Origin: Saprospirales bacterium GYS_P2D
GTDB lineage: Bacteria > Bacteroidota > Bacteroidia > Chitinophagales > Saprospiraceae
Assembly: GCA_009833045.1 (NCBI GenBank)
Contig: WUUP01000005.1
Location: 353,577 to 417,576 of the forward strand
Direction: 5' to 3'
Length of the DNA stretch: 64,000 bases
Position numbers and translations under genes: made by a program. Each line of letters begins with the position of its first letter. The first letter of the stretch is position 1. Shown piece by piece: positions 1-10,163 of the stretch. Below the pieces are notes generated by a model. That model searched no databases, had not been told where the DNA came from, and saw only the letters and a list, made by a program, of their open reading frames with translations.

Positions 1-2
1 AG

Positions 3-3000
3 TCATTCAGGCCAATCGACATCTGTCCCAATACACTTATAATAGAAAAAGGTGACACTGATTGTACAAGTTCAACACAGATATTCCCTGCGAACAAAGT
101 AGCTGGTAAAACTCTCCGACTACTCGAATCATCTCGAGTAGTAGAATTGGAAATGGGAGCGTCTCAGATCAATTCTTACATGTGCAATTGTGATTATGGA
201 ATCATACCAGAAGAACAGGAAGAAATAGTATGTAGCACAGGAGAACGATATGAATCTACAACTATAGATTATTTCTTTGATGTTGTAAATTTTAGATGGA
301 TTGAGCCGCCTTTAAATTCTTCTACTGCCTGTGAAGTTTTTAAAAACAGATATGGTTATTCAGAAGAGCCATTTTTCACTCAAACTGATTTTGATTTTTT
401 CAGCGGAGTATTGAGAAATTCTTTTCAGGGAATTGCTTCAAGTGAGAAAGCTGTGGTAATGGGCTCTCCTTATATTGACGGGAGATATTTCACAAAAGAT
501 TTTTTATACGATCAGATTACTGCGTCATTTGAAGCATTAGAGAATAGAGCTGTTAGCTATGATAATTGTGAGTCAGATGTACAATCTTCTATCTCCCTAT
601 TTGACTTAAATCCTCAAACCTACAATGGGAATTTTTCTTCATTACCAGAAGTTTTAGGTGTAGAAAGTCCATTACAACTATCAAATGTCCTACAAAAGGT
701 AGTAAATGGAACAACCTCTGACGGGGAATCAAAAATCTTATTATCCGTCAGTGGAACTGTAAATACAAGTGTATCAATTGAATTGGATCCTAAATATGGG
801 TCAATTGAGTTCCCTTGGGGGAATGATATTTTCACTTTTGCTCAAGGAGCTAACTTTTACATAGCTGTATATACTCCGCCAAAAATATACCCTGAGGAAT
901 CTGAATCTCTTACCTTTCAGGGTGCTGAGTATACCAATATCGAGTTGGATTTTACCGTATATCAGGATGATGCGCCTACTGGAAATTTTAGTCATGTTCT
1001 ACCTTTGATTAGGCCACCTGTCGTCCTGGTCCATGGCACCTATGACAATCCTGAAAATTGCTGGAAGACGGGCCTCACAGAATCGGCGAATGGTCTCTAC
1101 CAAGAATTGTCGAGTCAGGGATTCAAAGTATTCACTTGTGACTATACTTCCTCTAATGGCACCAGTGATGGCAACTTTCAGACTCGATGTGGATCATCGG
1201 AAAATAGCTTTTTTACTGCTCGGGTGAATGATCTATGGTCCAGTTTTGAGTGTAATAAAAACATCGTCTATGAAAATCCAGGAGGTATCCGAGATGCTAT
1301 CAGATATTATCGGGACTCGCTGAATGTAGCCTGCACCCAAGTAGATGCTATCGGGCATAGTATGGGTGGAGTTTTGCTGAGGGTATATGCATCGGATCGG
1401 GATGATCAGGCATTTTATAGCTATGACACGGATTACTATAGACCAGACAATTTTGAGCAGGGAGATATTAATCGATTGATCACTCTTGCGAGTACGCATC
1501 ATGGTAGCGATGCCGCTTGGTTAGCTCGAGAAGTATATAACAATAGTATACGCTTCGGTCTCACTGACTGGCTGACTACGCTGATGCCCGTGACGCTTCC
1601 TACGCTATCTTGGCTTGCTGCCTGGTCCAAATATAATGGAGCCACCATCGATCAGGTGCCAGAGAGTGCAGCTTTGAGACGTATTGGTCCGACTCCGATT
1701 CCATCGCATGCCATGGTATTCTATGTCAATGAGATGGAGGACATTAAGCAAGCCTCGATAGGAGATTATGGGACAGCGGTGGTGACCACTATGGCTTTAT
1801 ACTTTCAAGAGAGTCTCACGGAGAATATCTGTAAGAAATTGGGTCTCGAATGGGACCGGCTACCGGATCATCTGAAGACACCATCAACCACCTATTATGA
1901 CAGCTATACGAAAGAATATCTTGATACCATAATCACAGATTTAGATCGATTTGTCGAGCTATATCGTGCCCCTCTTGAGTCGAATTATGAAGCATTTTAT
2001 TGTGTGCCCAAAGCCATAGTGAATAATGCTCTTCCGACATTCGAAAGCCAGAGCGTCGCTGTATTACAATATGAAACTGCGGAATCATCCATTAATGATT
2101 TTGATAATGACGAGCATCAAAATTTCATAGATCGGCGTGTAGATCTTTTTGAAGATGAGTATGTGCTCAATAGCTCTAAAGTTGACTTTGAAGAGTTTGA
2201 CGAGTTAGTCAATAAGATACGATTCCTCATTTTTAAAAATGATCTCAATGATGGCACTGTCAGATACTTGAGTCAGGCTGGGGGGCTTGAGCACACTCCC
2301 TATATGAGTGAATTTCCTGAGTCGGTTCATTCTTATGCCCCTCGATACCCTGACGCAATAATCAAAATTTCGGCATTGCTCAAAAGTGGTATGGAGCAAT
2401 TTGCTCCAGAAGGATTTCCAAATGCAGGTAGAAAACTCCCAATCTGGCTACCCGATATGAACACCGAAAGCGATATAATCACAGGCTGTGAAGCAGCCTG
2501 CTGGTCGGGTATGGTGCCTGACCACGCTTTAGCATGGGCCAAAGTGGCGGATGAAAAAGATGTCATCATACTCAATCGTCCCGTCAATCCAGATGCTACG
2601 CCACTCATCTATAATAATGCTTCTACGAAGGGTATGACCCTGAAAGGAAAAAGTTCTAACTGGGGACCACAGAAAGGGCTGATCACGGCGGATCAACGAT
2701 TTAGCAAAATCTGGAAGCTGTACTCTGGCGCTGAAAGAGATGAGCAGGTCAAAGAATTTGATGAAAAAGTGGCGAAACTCATTAAAAGCAGCCCAGGAGT
2801 AGTCCAGAAAATACAACTGAAGAAAGAATTTGGACAAAAAGAATTTCTGACATGGATCGCTAAGGGTGAGGATGCTGAGCAAATCATCCGATTCAGCAAT
2901 CTCAAGGGTGACTCTGTGTATACATGGCGTGCTGACCTCCCAAAGGAAAAGCCATTCGTCGAATGCGAGTCTGACTGTAATGTAAATGAGTTGGATACAT

Positions 3001-4004
3001 TTTTTGTATTGGCTAACCCTAATGATTCATTAGCTGAATTGAATGGTGGCGACTACCCCGCATACACAGCCGACTATGACTTATTGGCCATTGGGTTTAG
3101 TGATAGAGCACTTTTTAATAATCCTAATCACCCTTATGATCCACCATTATTTCAACCGCCAGAAGACAACTTTGATTGTGAGATAGGTATCATGACCGGT
3201 GAGCAGAAAAAGCTTTTAAACCTATTAAATCAAAGTGTACACCATACAGGATACAAAGGAGGTAATGTGGCTCATCATGGTCCCGAAAACCAGTTTTCCA
3301 ATATGTCTTTTACCCGTTTTCACTGCGATGGTAGCTTCAAACCAAAAGAAATCACTGCGAATCCATATTTTGACTATCCCATCACCGCTTTCGAACCCGA
3401 TGATGATCATCGATCCACCAAGGGTGTAGTCAGGACGATCAGGATGGGTCCGCCAGGCTATAAGGACATTAACCTAAAGCGGTATATAGCCGAAAAGCGT
3501 CGGCAAGGTTTCAACATCTATGCTAATCCTAATTCTCCATCTTGGGAATGGGAGTATTGGCGACCTTATAGTTATCAAGAGGGATTTGATGATCGGGACT
3601 ATCCTGAGCTACCATCATATCCTGAGGAGCTGCCTCGTCCTAATCTACAGGCTTGTCTCGATGCATATGGGTGTGGAGATATAGCTTCTAAAAGGACCAA
3701 ATCAGAAAGACAAGTACTACAGCGGCCACCGATACGAGTGAAAGCTAATCAGACTGCCGTAGCATATCCTAATCCAGCGGGAGATGAACCTATTTGGCTG
3801 GTAGTGCGACGAGATACTGCAGAGCCTATCTCTATATCAGTGATAGATGAGATGGGGCGGACCTATCATACTTTATCTGCGAATGCTTCAGCCGGGATTA
3901 ATAAATATTTACTCGATACTCAGTCTCTTGAATCAGGATTATACTTGATCAGGATCTCGGGAGCTTCAGAATTACAAACCTTAAAAGTGATCATCCAAAA
4001 ATGA
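3..4004 (+). CDS. Secreted lipase-like alpha/beta hydrolase with T9SS sorting domain, 5' end outside window
   Basis: The reading frame is open from base 3, so the true start lies left of the window; 1333 residues are visible and the first internal Met is at 147. An alpha/beta hydrolase fold is shown by a strand ending in His-Gly (1032-1037, VVLVHGTYDN), the oxyanion region, and by the nucleophile elbow GHSMGG with its Ser codon at 1359, as in triacylglycerol lipases and PGAP1-like esterases. The last 80 or so residues (YPNPAGDE... to ...LKVIIQK) form a type A T9SS C-terminal sorting domain, so the protein should be exported and surface-anchored or released. The substrate is unknown and the acid and His of the triad were not assigned. 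It overlaps the next gene by 4 bases (ATGA), implying an operon. The first kilobase is more AT-rich than the hydrolase core. Confidence 0.8.
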   Translation, partial: SFRPIDICPNTLIIEKGDTDCTSSTQIFPANKVAGKTLRLLESSRVVELEMGASQINSYMCNCDYGIIPEEQEEIVCSTGERYESTTIDYFFDVVNFRWIEPPLNSSTACEVFKNRYGYSEEPFFTQTDFDFFSGVLRNSFQGIASSEKAVVMGSPYIDGRYFTKDFLYDQITASFEALENRAVSYDNCESDVQSSISLFDLNPQTYNGNFSSLPEVLGVESPLQLSNVLQKVVNGTTSDGESKILLSVSGTVNTSVSIELDPKYGSIEFPWGNDIFTFAQGANFYIAVYTPPKIYPEESESLTFQGAEYTNIELDFTVYQDDAPTGNFSHVLPLIRPPVVLVHGTYDNPENCWKTGLTESANGLYQELSSQGFKVFTCDYTSSNGTSDGNFQTRCGSSENSFFTARVNDLWSSFECNKNIVYENPGGIRDAIRYYRDSLNVACTQVDAIGHSMGGVLLRVYASDRDDQAFYSYDTDYYRPDNFEQGDINRLITLASTHHGSDAAWLAREVYNNSIRFGLTDWLTTLMPVTLPTLSWLAAWSKYNGATIDQVPESAALRRIGPTPIPSHAMVFYVNEMEDIKQASIGDYGTAVVTTMALYFQESLTENICKKLGLEWDRLPDHLKTPSTTYYDSYTKEYLDTIITDLDRFVELYRAPLESNYEAFYCVPKAIVNNALPTFESQSVAVLQYETAESSINDFDNDEHQNFIDRRVDLFEDEYVLNSSKVDFEEFDELVNKIRFLIFKNDLNDGTVRYLSQAGGLEHTPYMSEFPESVHSYAPRYPDAIIKISALLKSGMEQFAPEGFPNAGRKLPIWLPDMNTESDIITGCEAACWSGMVPDHALAWAKVADEKDVIILNRPVNPDATPLIYNNASTKGMTLKGKSSNWGPQKGLITADQRFSKIWKLYSGAERDEQVKEFDEKVAKLIKSSPGVVQKIQLKKEFGQKEFLTWIAKGEDAEQIIRFSNLKGDSVYTWRADLPKEKPFVECESDCNVNELDTFFVLANPNDSLAELNGGDYPAYTADYDLLAIGFSDRALFNNPNHPYDPPLFQPPEDNFDCEIGIMTGEQKKLLNLLNQSVHHTGYKGGNVAHHGPENQFSNMSFTRFHCDGSFKPKEITANPYFDYPITAFEPDDDHRSTKGVVRTIRMGPPGYKDINLKRYIAEKRRQGFNIYANPNSPSWEWEYWRPYSYQEGFDDRDYPELPSYPEELPRPNLQACLDAYGCGDIASKRTKSERQVLQRPPIRVKANQTAVAYPNPAGDEPIWLVVRRDTAEPISISVIDEMGRTYHTLSANASAGINKYLLDTQSLESGLYLIRISGASELQTLKVIIQK

Positions 4005-5815
4005 AATTAGTAGTAATTTGTATTGGGCTGCTCTTCAGCACGCTGATTATCGCACAGGCACCCTATGCATTTAATTATCAAGGAGTAGCAAAAGATAGTG
4101 ATGGCTTCACACTATATGATCAGGCGATTACTCTTAGAATTAGTTTGATCGAAGACTTTGATCAAGGAGACATTGTTTTTATTGAGGAACATTATACCAG
4201 TACCAATGCAAGCGGTTTATTCGCCCTTCGGATTGGCCAAGGTGAACCAATTTTAGGCAACCTGAGAACGATTGAATGGGGTGATCATGACTACTATATC
4301 AGGACTGAGATAGATATTCAGGGAGGCACTTCTTTTGTAGATTTGGGTACCACCCAGCTTTTTTCAGTGCCCTACGCACTATATGCGGCACAGTCAGGCG
4401 GTAGTGATGAGGGTGGCACAGACGATCAATTGCTTCAGCTATCTGGTAATACACTTAGTATTGAAGACGGTAACGCCGTTGATCTCTCGGCTATAGCAGG
4501 TGATGATGCAGATGCTGATCCACAGAATGAACTTCAGACCCTGAGTATCTCTGGACAAACTCTTTCTATCACAGGAGGCAATTCGGTTACTCTTCCATCT
4601 TCGAGCAGTGGTGGAGCCGATGATCAAAATCTCAGTTTTACAGGTACGACACTTAGTATCGAGGGAGGTAATAGTGTGAATCTCAGTAGTCTGCAGGATG
4701 GATTTGTAGATGCGGATGCTGACCCCAGCAATGAACTACAGAGCTTGACATTGACGGGAAATACGCTGTCTCTCAGCGGAGCTAATAGTGTGACGCTGCC
4801 ACAAGGTGGATCGGGGGATACATACTGGGAATCGGATGAAGATTTTTCCATTTTTTATGACGGGTGGGTAGGTGTTAACTTGGGTGATAAACGCCTTATC
4901 ACGATGAGTGAAAATATTTCAAACTCAGGCGATGTGGAGATTTATGGAGAAAATGAAAGTTCTAACTTATGGTTCACGAGTTTAGATGAGTATCCTAATA
5001 ATGGAGCAATAGGTATTGGAAATTCGGAGAGCGAATACAAGATTATAACCTACGTTAATTCTGATAATGCAGGTGAATTTTGGGCGGGCGGAGATAATGG
5101 AAATGCTAATGTTTTTATATCACATATATCGAGTTCAGCCAATTCGGGTTTCATTGGAGTTTATAATGAGGATGACAGAAGTGTAGCTATGAATGCAGAA
5201 CTCAGTGGTCAAGGAAATTTGACAACATACGGAAGCAATGGCAATACCAATACAAGACTGTCTTGGCTAAATGGGCGTACAAACAATGGGTATATATCAG
5301 TCCATGATACAGGTGGCAATGAACAAGCGGGACTATATGTCAATTCTACTGGCCAGGGAGTAGTATTCGCCGATCTCAAAAACTTTAAGACGGATCATCC
5401 CAAGAACAATGAAAAGGAGATCGTATATGCATCATTAGAAGGACCAGAAGCAGCAGCGTATGTACGAGGAACGGCCACATTGGAACATGGTAGTGCCAGT
5501 ATTGATTTTCCTGAGTATTTTTCTCTTATCATATCGGGGACAGCAGGGATGACTGTCCATATCACACCGCTATCAGCGGAGTCCAAAGGGATCGCAGTGG
5601 TTAAAAAAGGAAAATCCGGATTTAGGGTACAAGAACTGCTGGGAGGAAATGGCACCTACGAGTTTGATTGGGAAGTGAAGGCCGTCAGAGCGGGGTATGA
5701 AGATTATAAGGTCGTAAGAAATAAAAACCAAGATCGACCTGAACGCTCCTCCTCATCACATCCTGAACCTTCCATGAATACTACATCCTCTAATACTCTG
5801 AAAAATCGAGAATAA
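4001..5815 (+). CDS. Secreted repeat-containing surface protein of unknown function
   Basis: A signal peptide (residues 1-19, ending IIAQA) is followed by the YQGVAKDSDG segment common at the start of Bacteroidota cell-surface proteins. Residues about 145-270 hold at least five copies of a short repeat of the form L-x-L-x-G-x-TLSI-xx-GN-x-V-x-L, separated by Asp/Gly linkers such as DADADPQNELQ; the pattern recalls beta-structured phage fibre and adhesin stalks. The C-terminal third (NFKTDHP..., ASLEGPEAAAYVRG) resembles a domain often found at the end of such Bacteroidota proteins. No T9SS sorting domain is evident; the tail is Ser-rich. The gene sits between and overlaps two secreted-protein genes, so the three are probably co-expressed. 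The middle (about 4830-5360) is AT-rich. Function is not assigned; an adhesive or structural role is a guess. Confidence 0.65.
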   Translation: MKLVVICIGLLFSTLIIAQAPYAFNYQGVAKDSDGFTLYDQAITLRISLIEDFDQGDIVFIEEHYTSTNASGLFALRIGQGEPILGNLRTIEWGDHDYYIRTEIDIQGGTSFVDLGTTQLFSVPYALYAAQSGGSDEGGTDDQLLQLSGNTLSIEDGNAVDLSAIAGDDADADPQNELQTLSISGQTLSITGGNSVTLPSSSSGGADDQNLSFTGTTLSIEGGNSVNLSSLQDGFVDADADPSNELQSLTLTGNTLSLSGANSVTLPQGGSGDTYWESDEDFSIFYDGWVGVNLGDKRLITMSENISNSGDVEIYGENESSNLWFTSLDEYPNNGAIGIGNSESEYKIITYVNSDNAGEFWAGGDNGNANVFISHISSSANSGFIGVYNEDDRSVAMNAELSGQGNLTTYGSNGNTNTRLSWLNGRTNNGYISVHDTGGNEQAGLYVNSTGQGVVFADLKNFKTDHPKNNEKEIVYASLEGPEAAAYVRGTATLEHGSASIDFPEYFSLIISGTAGMTVHITPLSAESKGIAVVKKGKSGFRVQELLGGNGTYEFDWEVKAVRAGYEDYKVVRNKNQDRPERSSSSHPEPSMNTTSSNTLKNRE

Positions 5816-7791
5816 TGAGAATCGGGATAGCCTTTGGACTACTTTTTCTCATCATATCGGAGACGATCTATGCTCAGGAAGTAGAGAGATCTATCATCGC
5901 CACAGCAGGGAGCACCCTCTCTATTGAAGAGCTGAGCATAGAGTGGACATTAGGTGAAGCATTTATCAGTGGATATGAAGGAAGTACTGCTCGTCTTGAT
6001 GAAGGTTTTCATCAAGGTGATTTGGTATTTACTAATAAGATCGAGCTACCAGATCTATCAATTTCGGATTTCGAACTTGAATCGAATAGCTTAATTCCAG
6101 GCGAGCGGTTTATCCAATCTCAGTTACACTATACTATCGAAGATAATTCCCTTTTTGCTCATGGTAATTTAGTATACATTGACATTGTCCTCTCTCGTGA
6201 TACGCTGATAGATGAGTCCGATCTTAGTATAGCTCATATCCCATTTCAGATGGACGGGATGTATGTAGAAGATAGTATTATCAGATATATTGATATCCCT
6301 GATGAGGTGGGATTAGGGGAGTGGTATTTTCTGATACAGATTGATTCAGAGCAAAGCATAGATGAAAGCGATGAATCAAACAACGTATTTTATTATACGA
6401 TACATATAGTAGATCCTTCAGAGATATTTCCAGATCTGATTGTCGAAAATGTGGGATTAATTGAGGAGGCTCTTTATCCAGGGGGCCAATTGAAAATCTT
6501 GAACTTTACGATGAAAAATATTGGTGTAGATGCATCACTTGCTGTAGGGAGTAGTTTGTTTCTTTCTTATAATGACAGTTATGGAGATACTGACGACATA
6601 GAAATAGGATTTGGGTATTTTACAGGTACTCTTGATACAGATGATAGCGTACTTATCAATGTTTATTTTGAAACTCCTGACTCAATAGCACCTGGAAGGT
6701 ATACAGCTTTTCTATGCATCAATCCCTATGGAATACAGGAGGAGTCAAACTATGAGAATAATTGTTATTCCTTTGATTTATTCATATCTGATCCATTCAA
6801 TACGGCAGATTTAATAGTTGATTTTATAGATAGTCATTCATTTTACTATCAGAATGATTACGCCCTCATCGATATCACTATTGCAAATCAAGGCGGCACT
6901 GATGGATCTGATTTTATTGGAGAGTTATTTATTTCCGTAGATACAGTCTGGAGCGAAGACGATGTAGAGCTGGGATTGATCATAGGAGATACTGTCAAGA
7001 GTAATGAAAGTGTTATTCATACTACTTATGCTTTTTTTGATGAGTCAGCTATTTCGGCGGGAGATTACTATTTGATCATTCGACTGGATATCTATGATCA
7101 GATTTTTGAATATGACGAATCTAATAACACGAGATATAAGTCGGTCACCATACTGGATGTTGAAGAGGCTCCTGATTTGATAGTAGAAGATGTGGAAGTA
7201 TCCTCTTCCATCAATGCTAATGATAGTCTTGCGTTAGTTGGGACTATTCAGAATATTGGTGCTGGCATAGCCCGAGAAAGCAGAATGACATTCTATTATT
7301 CTCTTCAAGACACTCTTTCCTCCGCTTCAACGTACTTAGGCTATACGGATATTGGTGAGTTGGATGCTTCAGCCATTGAGGAAGCCAGCTTTACGTTTTA
7401 TCTCGGTGATACTTTGCTGTATGCTACAGATAGCTCCCACTATGTTCATGCAGTAGCAGATGGCTTTGGTCGTTTAGGAGAGCCAGATGAGACCAATAAT
7501 GTAAAAGGTATAAAGCTTGATTTCAGTAATCAAATGACTACATCACTTTCAAATATGATAACATCTGATCTCTTCACACTTTATCCTATACCTGCTATGA
7601 CTACCATTCATGTACAGAAAGAAGATCCGAGATTTAGTGATTACGAGATTTTAGATATACTTGGTCGTATCGCCAAGTCGGGAAAATTCACAGAGGTAAT
7701 AGACATATCAGATTTACATCCTGGTCATTACTGGATGAGGATCAATGATAGTGGCGGAGGCTACGGGATCAGATCTTTTGTGAAAGAATGA
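5815..7791 (+). CDS. Secreted CARDB-repeat protein with T9SS type A sorting domain
   Basis: The start overlaps the previous stop (TAATG). An N-terminal signal peptide (about 20 residues, ending YAQ) precedes a short segment containing EWTLGEAFISG, frequent in Bacteroidota surface proteins. Four similar modules of about 125 residues begin with PDLSISDF, PDLIVENV, ADLIVDFI and PDLIVEDV (near residues 79, 205, 331 and 453). Their hallmarks, including a late E.NN motif such as DESNNV or ETNNV, match CARDB-type Ig-like adhesion domains. The final 75 residues (FTLYPIPAMTTIHVQ...) form a type A T9SS sorting domain, predicting export and surface attachment. Ligand is unknown. The central modules are clearly more AT-rich than both ends. 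Last gene of the three-gene group. Confidence 0.75.
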   Translation: MRIGIAFGLLFLIISETIYAQEVERSIIATAGSTLSIEELSIEWTLGEAFISGYEGSTARLDEGFHQGDLVFTNKIELPDLSISDFELESNSLIPGERFIQSQLHYTIEDNSLFAHGNLVYIDIVLSRDTLIDESDLSIAHIPFQMDGMYVEDSIIRYIDIPDEVGLGEWYFLIQIDSEQSIDESDESNNVFYYTIHIVDPSEIFPDLIVENVGLIEEALYPGGQLKILNFTMKNIGVDASLAVGSSLFLSYNDSYGDTDDIEIGFGYFTGTLDTDDSVLINVYFETPDSIAPGRYTAFLCINPYGIQEESNYENNCYSFDLFISDPFNTADLIVDFIDSHSFYYQNDYALIDITIANQGGTDGSDFIGELFISVDTVWSEDDVELGLIIGDTVKSNESVIHTTYAFFDESAISAGDYYLIIRLDIYDQIFEYDESNNTRYKSVTILDVEEAPDLIVEDVEVSSSINANDSLALVGTIQNIGAGIARESRMTFYYSLQDTLSSASTYLGYTDIGELDASAIEEASFTFYLGDTLLYATDSSHYVHAVADGFGRLGEPDETNNVKGIKLDFSNQMTTSLSNMITSDLFTLYPIPAMTTIHVQKEDPRFSDYEILDILGRIAKSGKFTEVIDISDLHPGHYWMRINDSGGGYGIRSFVKE

Positions 7792-8135
7792 GAAATCATT
7801 CTCATCTTGTGATTTACTACTTTTTTACTAAAAATATACTTCTTTTGGTGCCTCAGTTTACATTAGTGTGATCATTTGCTTTGACCTATCACTTGTCTCT
7901 TTGTAATGGATCTTTATCAGACTGAAGTCAAATGAGTTTTTTAGCTGATTTAGCCATTTACTTTTATGGCGTTCTTCTGTACTTGTCTATAGTTTGGATA
8001 TAAGTCTTATCCCATTATATTAAGACATCTGAGGGTATGGTTTTGACAAGTAATCCTTATGTTTTCAACTTAAACTTTCTACAGCTGTTTCTATTTCTTT
8101 AGCGAGAAATTAACTCCCTTTACTATAGTTTCAAC
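7792..8135. other. 344-base AT-rich gap with no recognised gene
   Basis: Only a weak hairpin was found: ATGAGAA (7788-7794) and TTCTCAT (7799-7805) form a 7-bp AT-rich stem across the preceding stop codon, without a good T-tract. It might end transcription of the upstream operon but is not convincing. A promoter for the gene at 8136 must lie in the right half; no full TTG...TAnnTTTG pair was found. Confidence 0.5.
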
Positions 8136-8843
8136 ATGAAAAACACTACAAAACTTATCTTAATCTGCCTGATAAGCTTGATCGGTAGCGCACCTCTATA
8201 CAGCCAGGGAAGCCCAGAAGAAGATCAACTTGGAGCCTGGTACATGTACTTCTTTAACAAGAAATTTAATAATAGCCAGTTTGGGGTTCAGGGTGATTAC
8301 CAGTTTAGATATTGGGATTTTGGTGGAGATCTCGAGCAGGTTCTTCTACGGACGGGAGTGACCTATCGCCCAAAGAATGCAGATATTTTATTCACTTTAG
8401 GATATGGACATATCACTTCGGGAGCTTTTGGAGAGAGTAGCGCTACCAGTGTAGAAAGTAGAGTCTATCAGGAGGCATTATTTCCTCAGAAGATTGGGGC
8501 ACGAGTGCTATTGACTCACAGATTGAGACTGGAGCAGCGATGGGTAGAGGGACAGGACTTTAGGACTCGGCATCGGTATAATCTCTTTGTCAATATCCCA
8601 TTCAATGATACTAAACTGGGTAAAGGGGTAATACACGCTGCGCTATATAATGAAATATTCATCAATGGACAGACAGATATCGGCAATGATCGGACCGTCC
8701 AGCTCTTTGATCGAAACCGTAGCTATATAGGCGTGGGCTATGGCATCAGTAGTAAGATGAGAGTACAGCTGGGGTGGATGCGACAGACCACAGCAAACTG
8801 GGCAAAGAATCAAGCTCAGGTGAGTCTGCATCATAGCTGGTAG
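8136..8843 (+). CDS. DUF2490 outer-membrane beta-barrel protein
   Basis: The 235-residue product has a clear signal peptide (MKNTTKLILICLISLIGSA...YSQ) and then alternating amphipathic strands. The segments LGAWYMYFFNKKF near the mature N-terminus and HRLRLEQRW in the middle are typical of the DUF2490 family, small outer-membrane proteins of unknown role widespread in Bacteroidota. The C-terminus (QVSLHHSW) ends in an aromatic residue, as usual for barrel proteins. It stands alone between a long upstream gap and a convergent gene that ends 8 bases away. Substrate or structural role cannot be told from sequence. Confidence 0.75.
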   Translation: MKNTTKLILICLISLIGSAPLYSQGSPEEDQLGAWYMYFFNKKFNNSQFGVQGDYQFRYWDFGGDLEQVLLRTGVTYRPKNADILFTLGYGHITSGAFGESSATSVESRVYQEALFPQKIGARVLLTHRLRLEQRWVEGQDFRTRHRYNLFVNIPFNDTKLGKGVIHAALYNEIFINGQTDIGNDRTVQLFDRNRSYIGVGYGISSKMRVQLGWMRQTTANWAKNQAQVSLHHSW

Positions 8844-8850
8844 ACCTCCA

Positions 8851-10122
8851 CTACATATTCTGCGTGATACGCTTCACCACCTTAAACTCGCTCAAGAATA
8901 CCTTAGCTACTACACGTAATACGGTGTATGACGGGATGGCGAGTATCATGCCTACCACTCCGCCGATCTTAGCACCCATGAGTACGACTATGAATATCTC
9001 TAAAGGATGTGCCTTGACGCTCTTGCCAAAAATGGTCGGCTGTATCAAGAAATTATCTATCATTTGCATGCTGGCGAATACTCCTAATACTTTTAAGATT
9101 TTAGGTAATAAGACATCATAAAAGGCCACATCGAGATTAGCTGAGACTACTATGATTACGCCGAACGCTGCTCCAAGTATTGGTCCGATGTATGGTACGA
9201 CATTCATCAGAGCTGCAAAAAATCCTATCAATAAGGCATTCTGAACTCCCAAGAAACTTAAGACCGATGTGACATAAATAGTAATAACAATGATCTGTGT
9301 AGCTATTCCTATGAAATATCGGATCAGCAGATTAGCACTTTCATCGATAGCATGTACAGATTGATCTTCAAATTCATTAGGCACGAGCGCCTTCACCATT
9401 TTACTGAACAACCCCTGCTCTTTGAGAAAGAAAAAGGCTATGAAAAGTACAGACATAAAAGTGATCAGAAGATTGCCTAAAAAGCCTACTACCGATCCAA
9501 ACAGTCCAGTGATCCGTGATGGATTGACAAATTCAATAATGCTTTTTTTCGCTCGCTCAAAAAAGTCATCATTCTTATTGACTTCGTAGATACTTTCCTC
9601 TTCTTCAAGGACAGGAGGCTGATTGACATTGAGCACGATAGTGATCCCTGTAGACATGGTGTCTCCATGATCGTGGATGAGTGAGTCTATCTCTACGAGT
9701 TGCATCTCTTTGTCACGTTTCAGTTTGGCAGCTCGCTTTATAGAGTCTTCTTTGCTGTGATCTTCTGGCAGGAGACCTTTATTGACGAGCCATTCGCTCC
9801 AGTCATCTAATGGCTCTTCAAAACTCAGAGCGAGCTGCTCGTAGTCGATATCTGCAAACTTGCGAGCCTGCTGTACGATAGGCGGGATAAACATCCATAC
9901 TATCGCCAATAAGATGAGTGCAAATGAGATCAATGTACTGATAGCGGCCGCAGTTTTGCCGATGTATTTACTCAGAAGATTATTTAGGGGTGCGCCCAGC
10001 ATCGATACTACCCAAGCCAGTATGACATAGGTGAATATATCGCTGAAGTAATAGATCATTAGTCCCACTAAGATCAAGGGGATAGCGGCGACGATATATT
10101 TTTGGTAGGTTTTGAATGCCAT
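8851..10122 (-). CDS. AI-2E family transporter (PerM/TqsA-like membrane protein)
   Basis: The 423-residue protein has two N-terminal membrane helices, a hydrophilic insert (about residues 100-200), and a C-terminal membrane block with the family's typical stretches (ALMNVVPYIGPILGA, PLEIFIVVLMGAKIGGVVGM, LAIPSYTVLRV). The family exports small molecules or ions; AI-2 export was claimed for one E. coli member, but most members have unknown substrates. The roughly 100-residue charged segment with a run of Glu (VLEEEESIYEVNKNDD) is longer than in many relatives. It follows queG on the minus strand with a 41-base gap and may be the last gene of a pcrA-queG-transporter transcription unit. Confidence 0.85.
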   Translation of the reverse strand: MAFKTYQKYIVAAIPLILVGLMIYYFSDIFTYVILAWVVSMLGAPLNNLLSKYIGKTAAAISTLISFALILLAIVWMFIPPIVQQARKFADIDYEQLALSFEEPLDDWSEWLVNKGLLPEDHSKEDSIKRAAKLKRDKEMQLVEIDSLIHDHGDTMSTGITIVLNVNQPPVLEEEESIYEVNKNDDFFERAKKSIIEFVNPSRITGLFGSVVGFLGNLLITFMSVLFIAFFFLKEQGLFSKMVKALVPNEFEDQSVHAIDESANLLIRYFIGIATQIIVITIYVTSVLSFLGVQNALLIGFFAALMNVVPYIGPILGAAFGVIIVVSANLDVAFYDVLLPKILKVLGVFASMQMIDNFLIQPTIFGKSVKAHPLEIFIVVLMGAKIGGVVGMILAIPSYTVLRVVAKVFLSEFKVVKRITQNM

Positions 10123-10163
10123 ATGCGTGAACTAATGCTCAATATAGCAATCAAATATGATAC

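Noticed and set aside
4439..4851. Phage tail-fibre likeness of the repeat region in the gene at 4001
   Set aside because: No other phage gene is nearby and the neighbours are ordinary T9SS-type secreted proteins, so a prophage remnant is not supported.
7788..7805. Hairpin after the CARDB-repeat gene as an intrinsic terminator
   Set aside because: The stem has only 7 AT-rich pairs, overlaps the stop codon and lacks a T-run.
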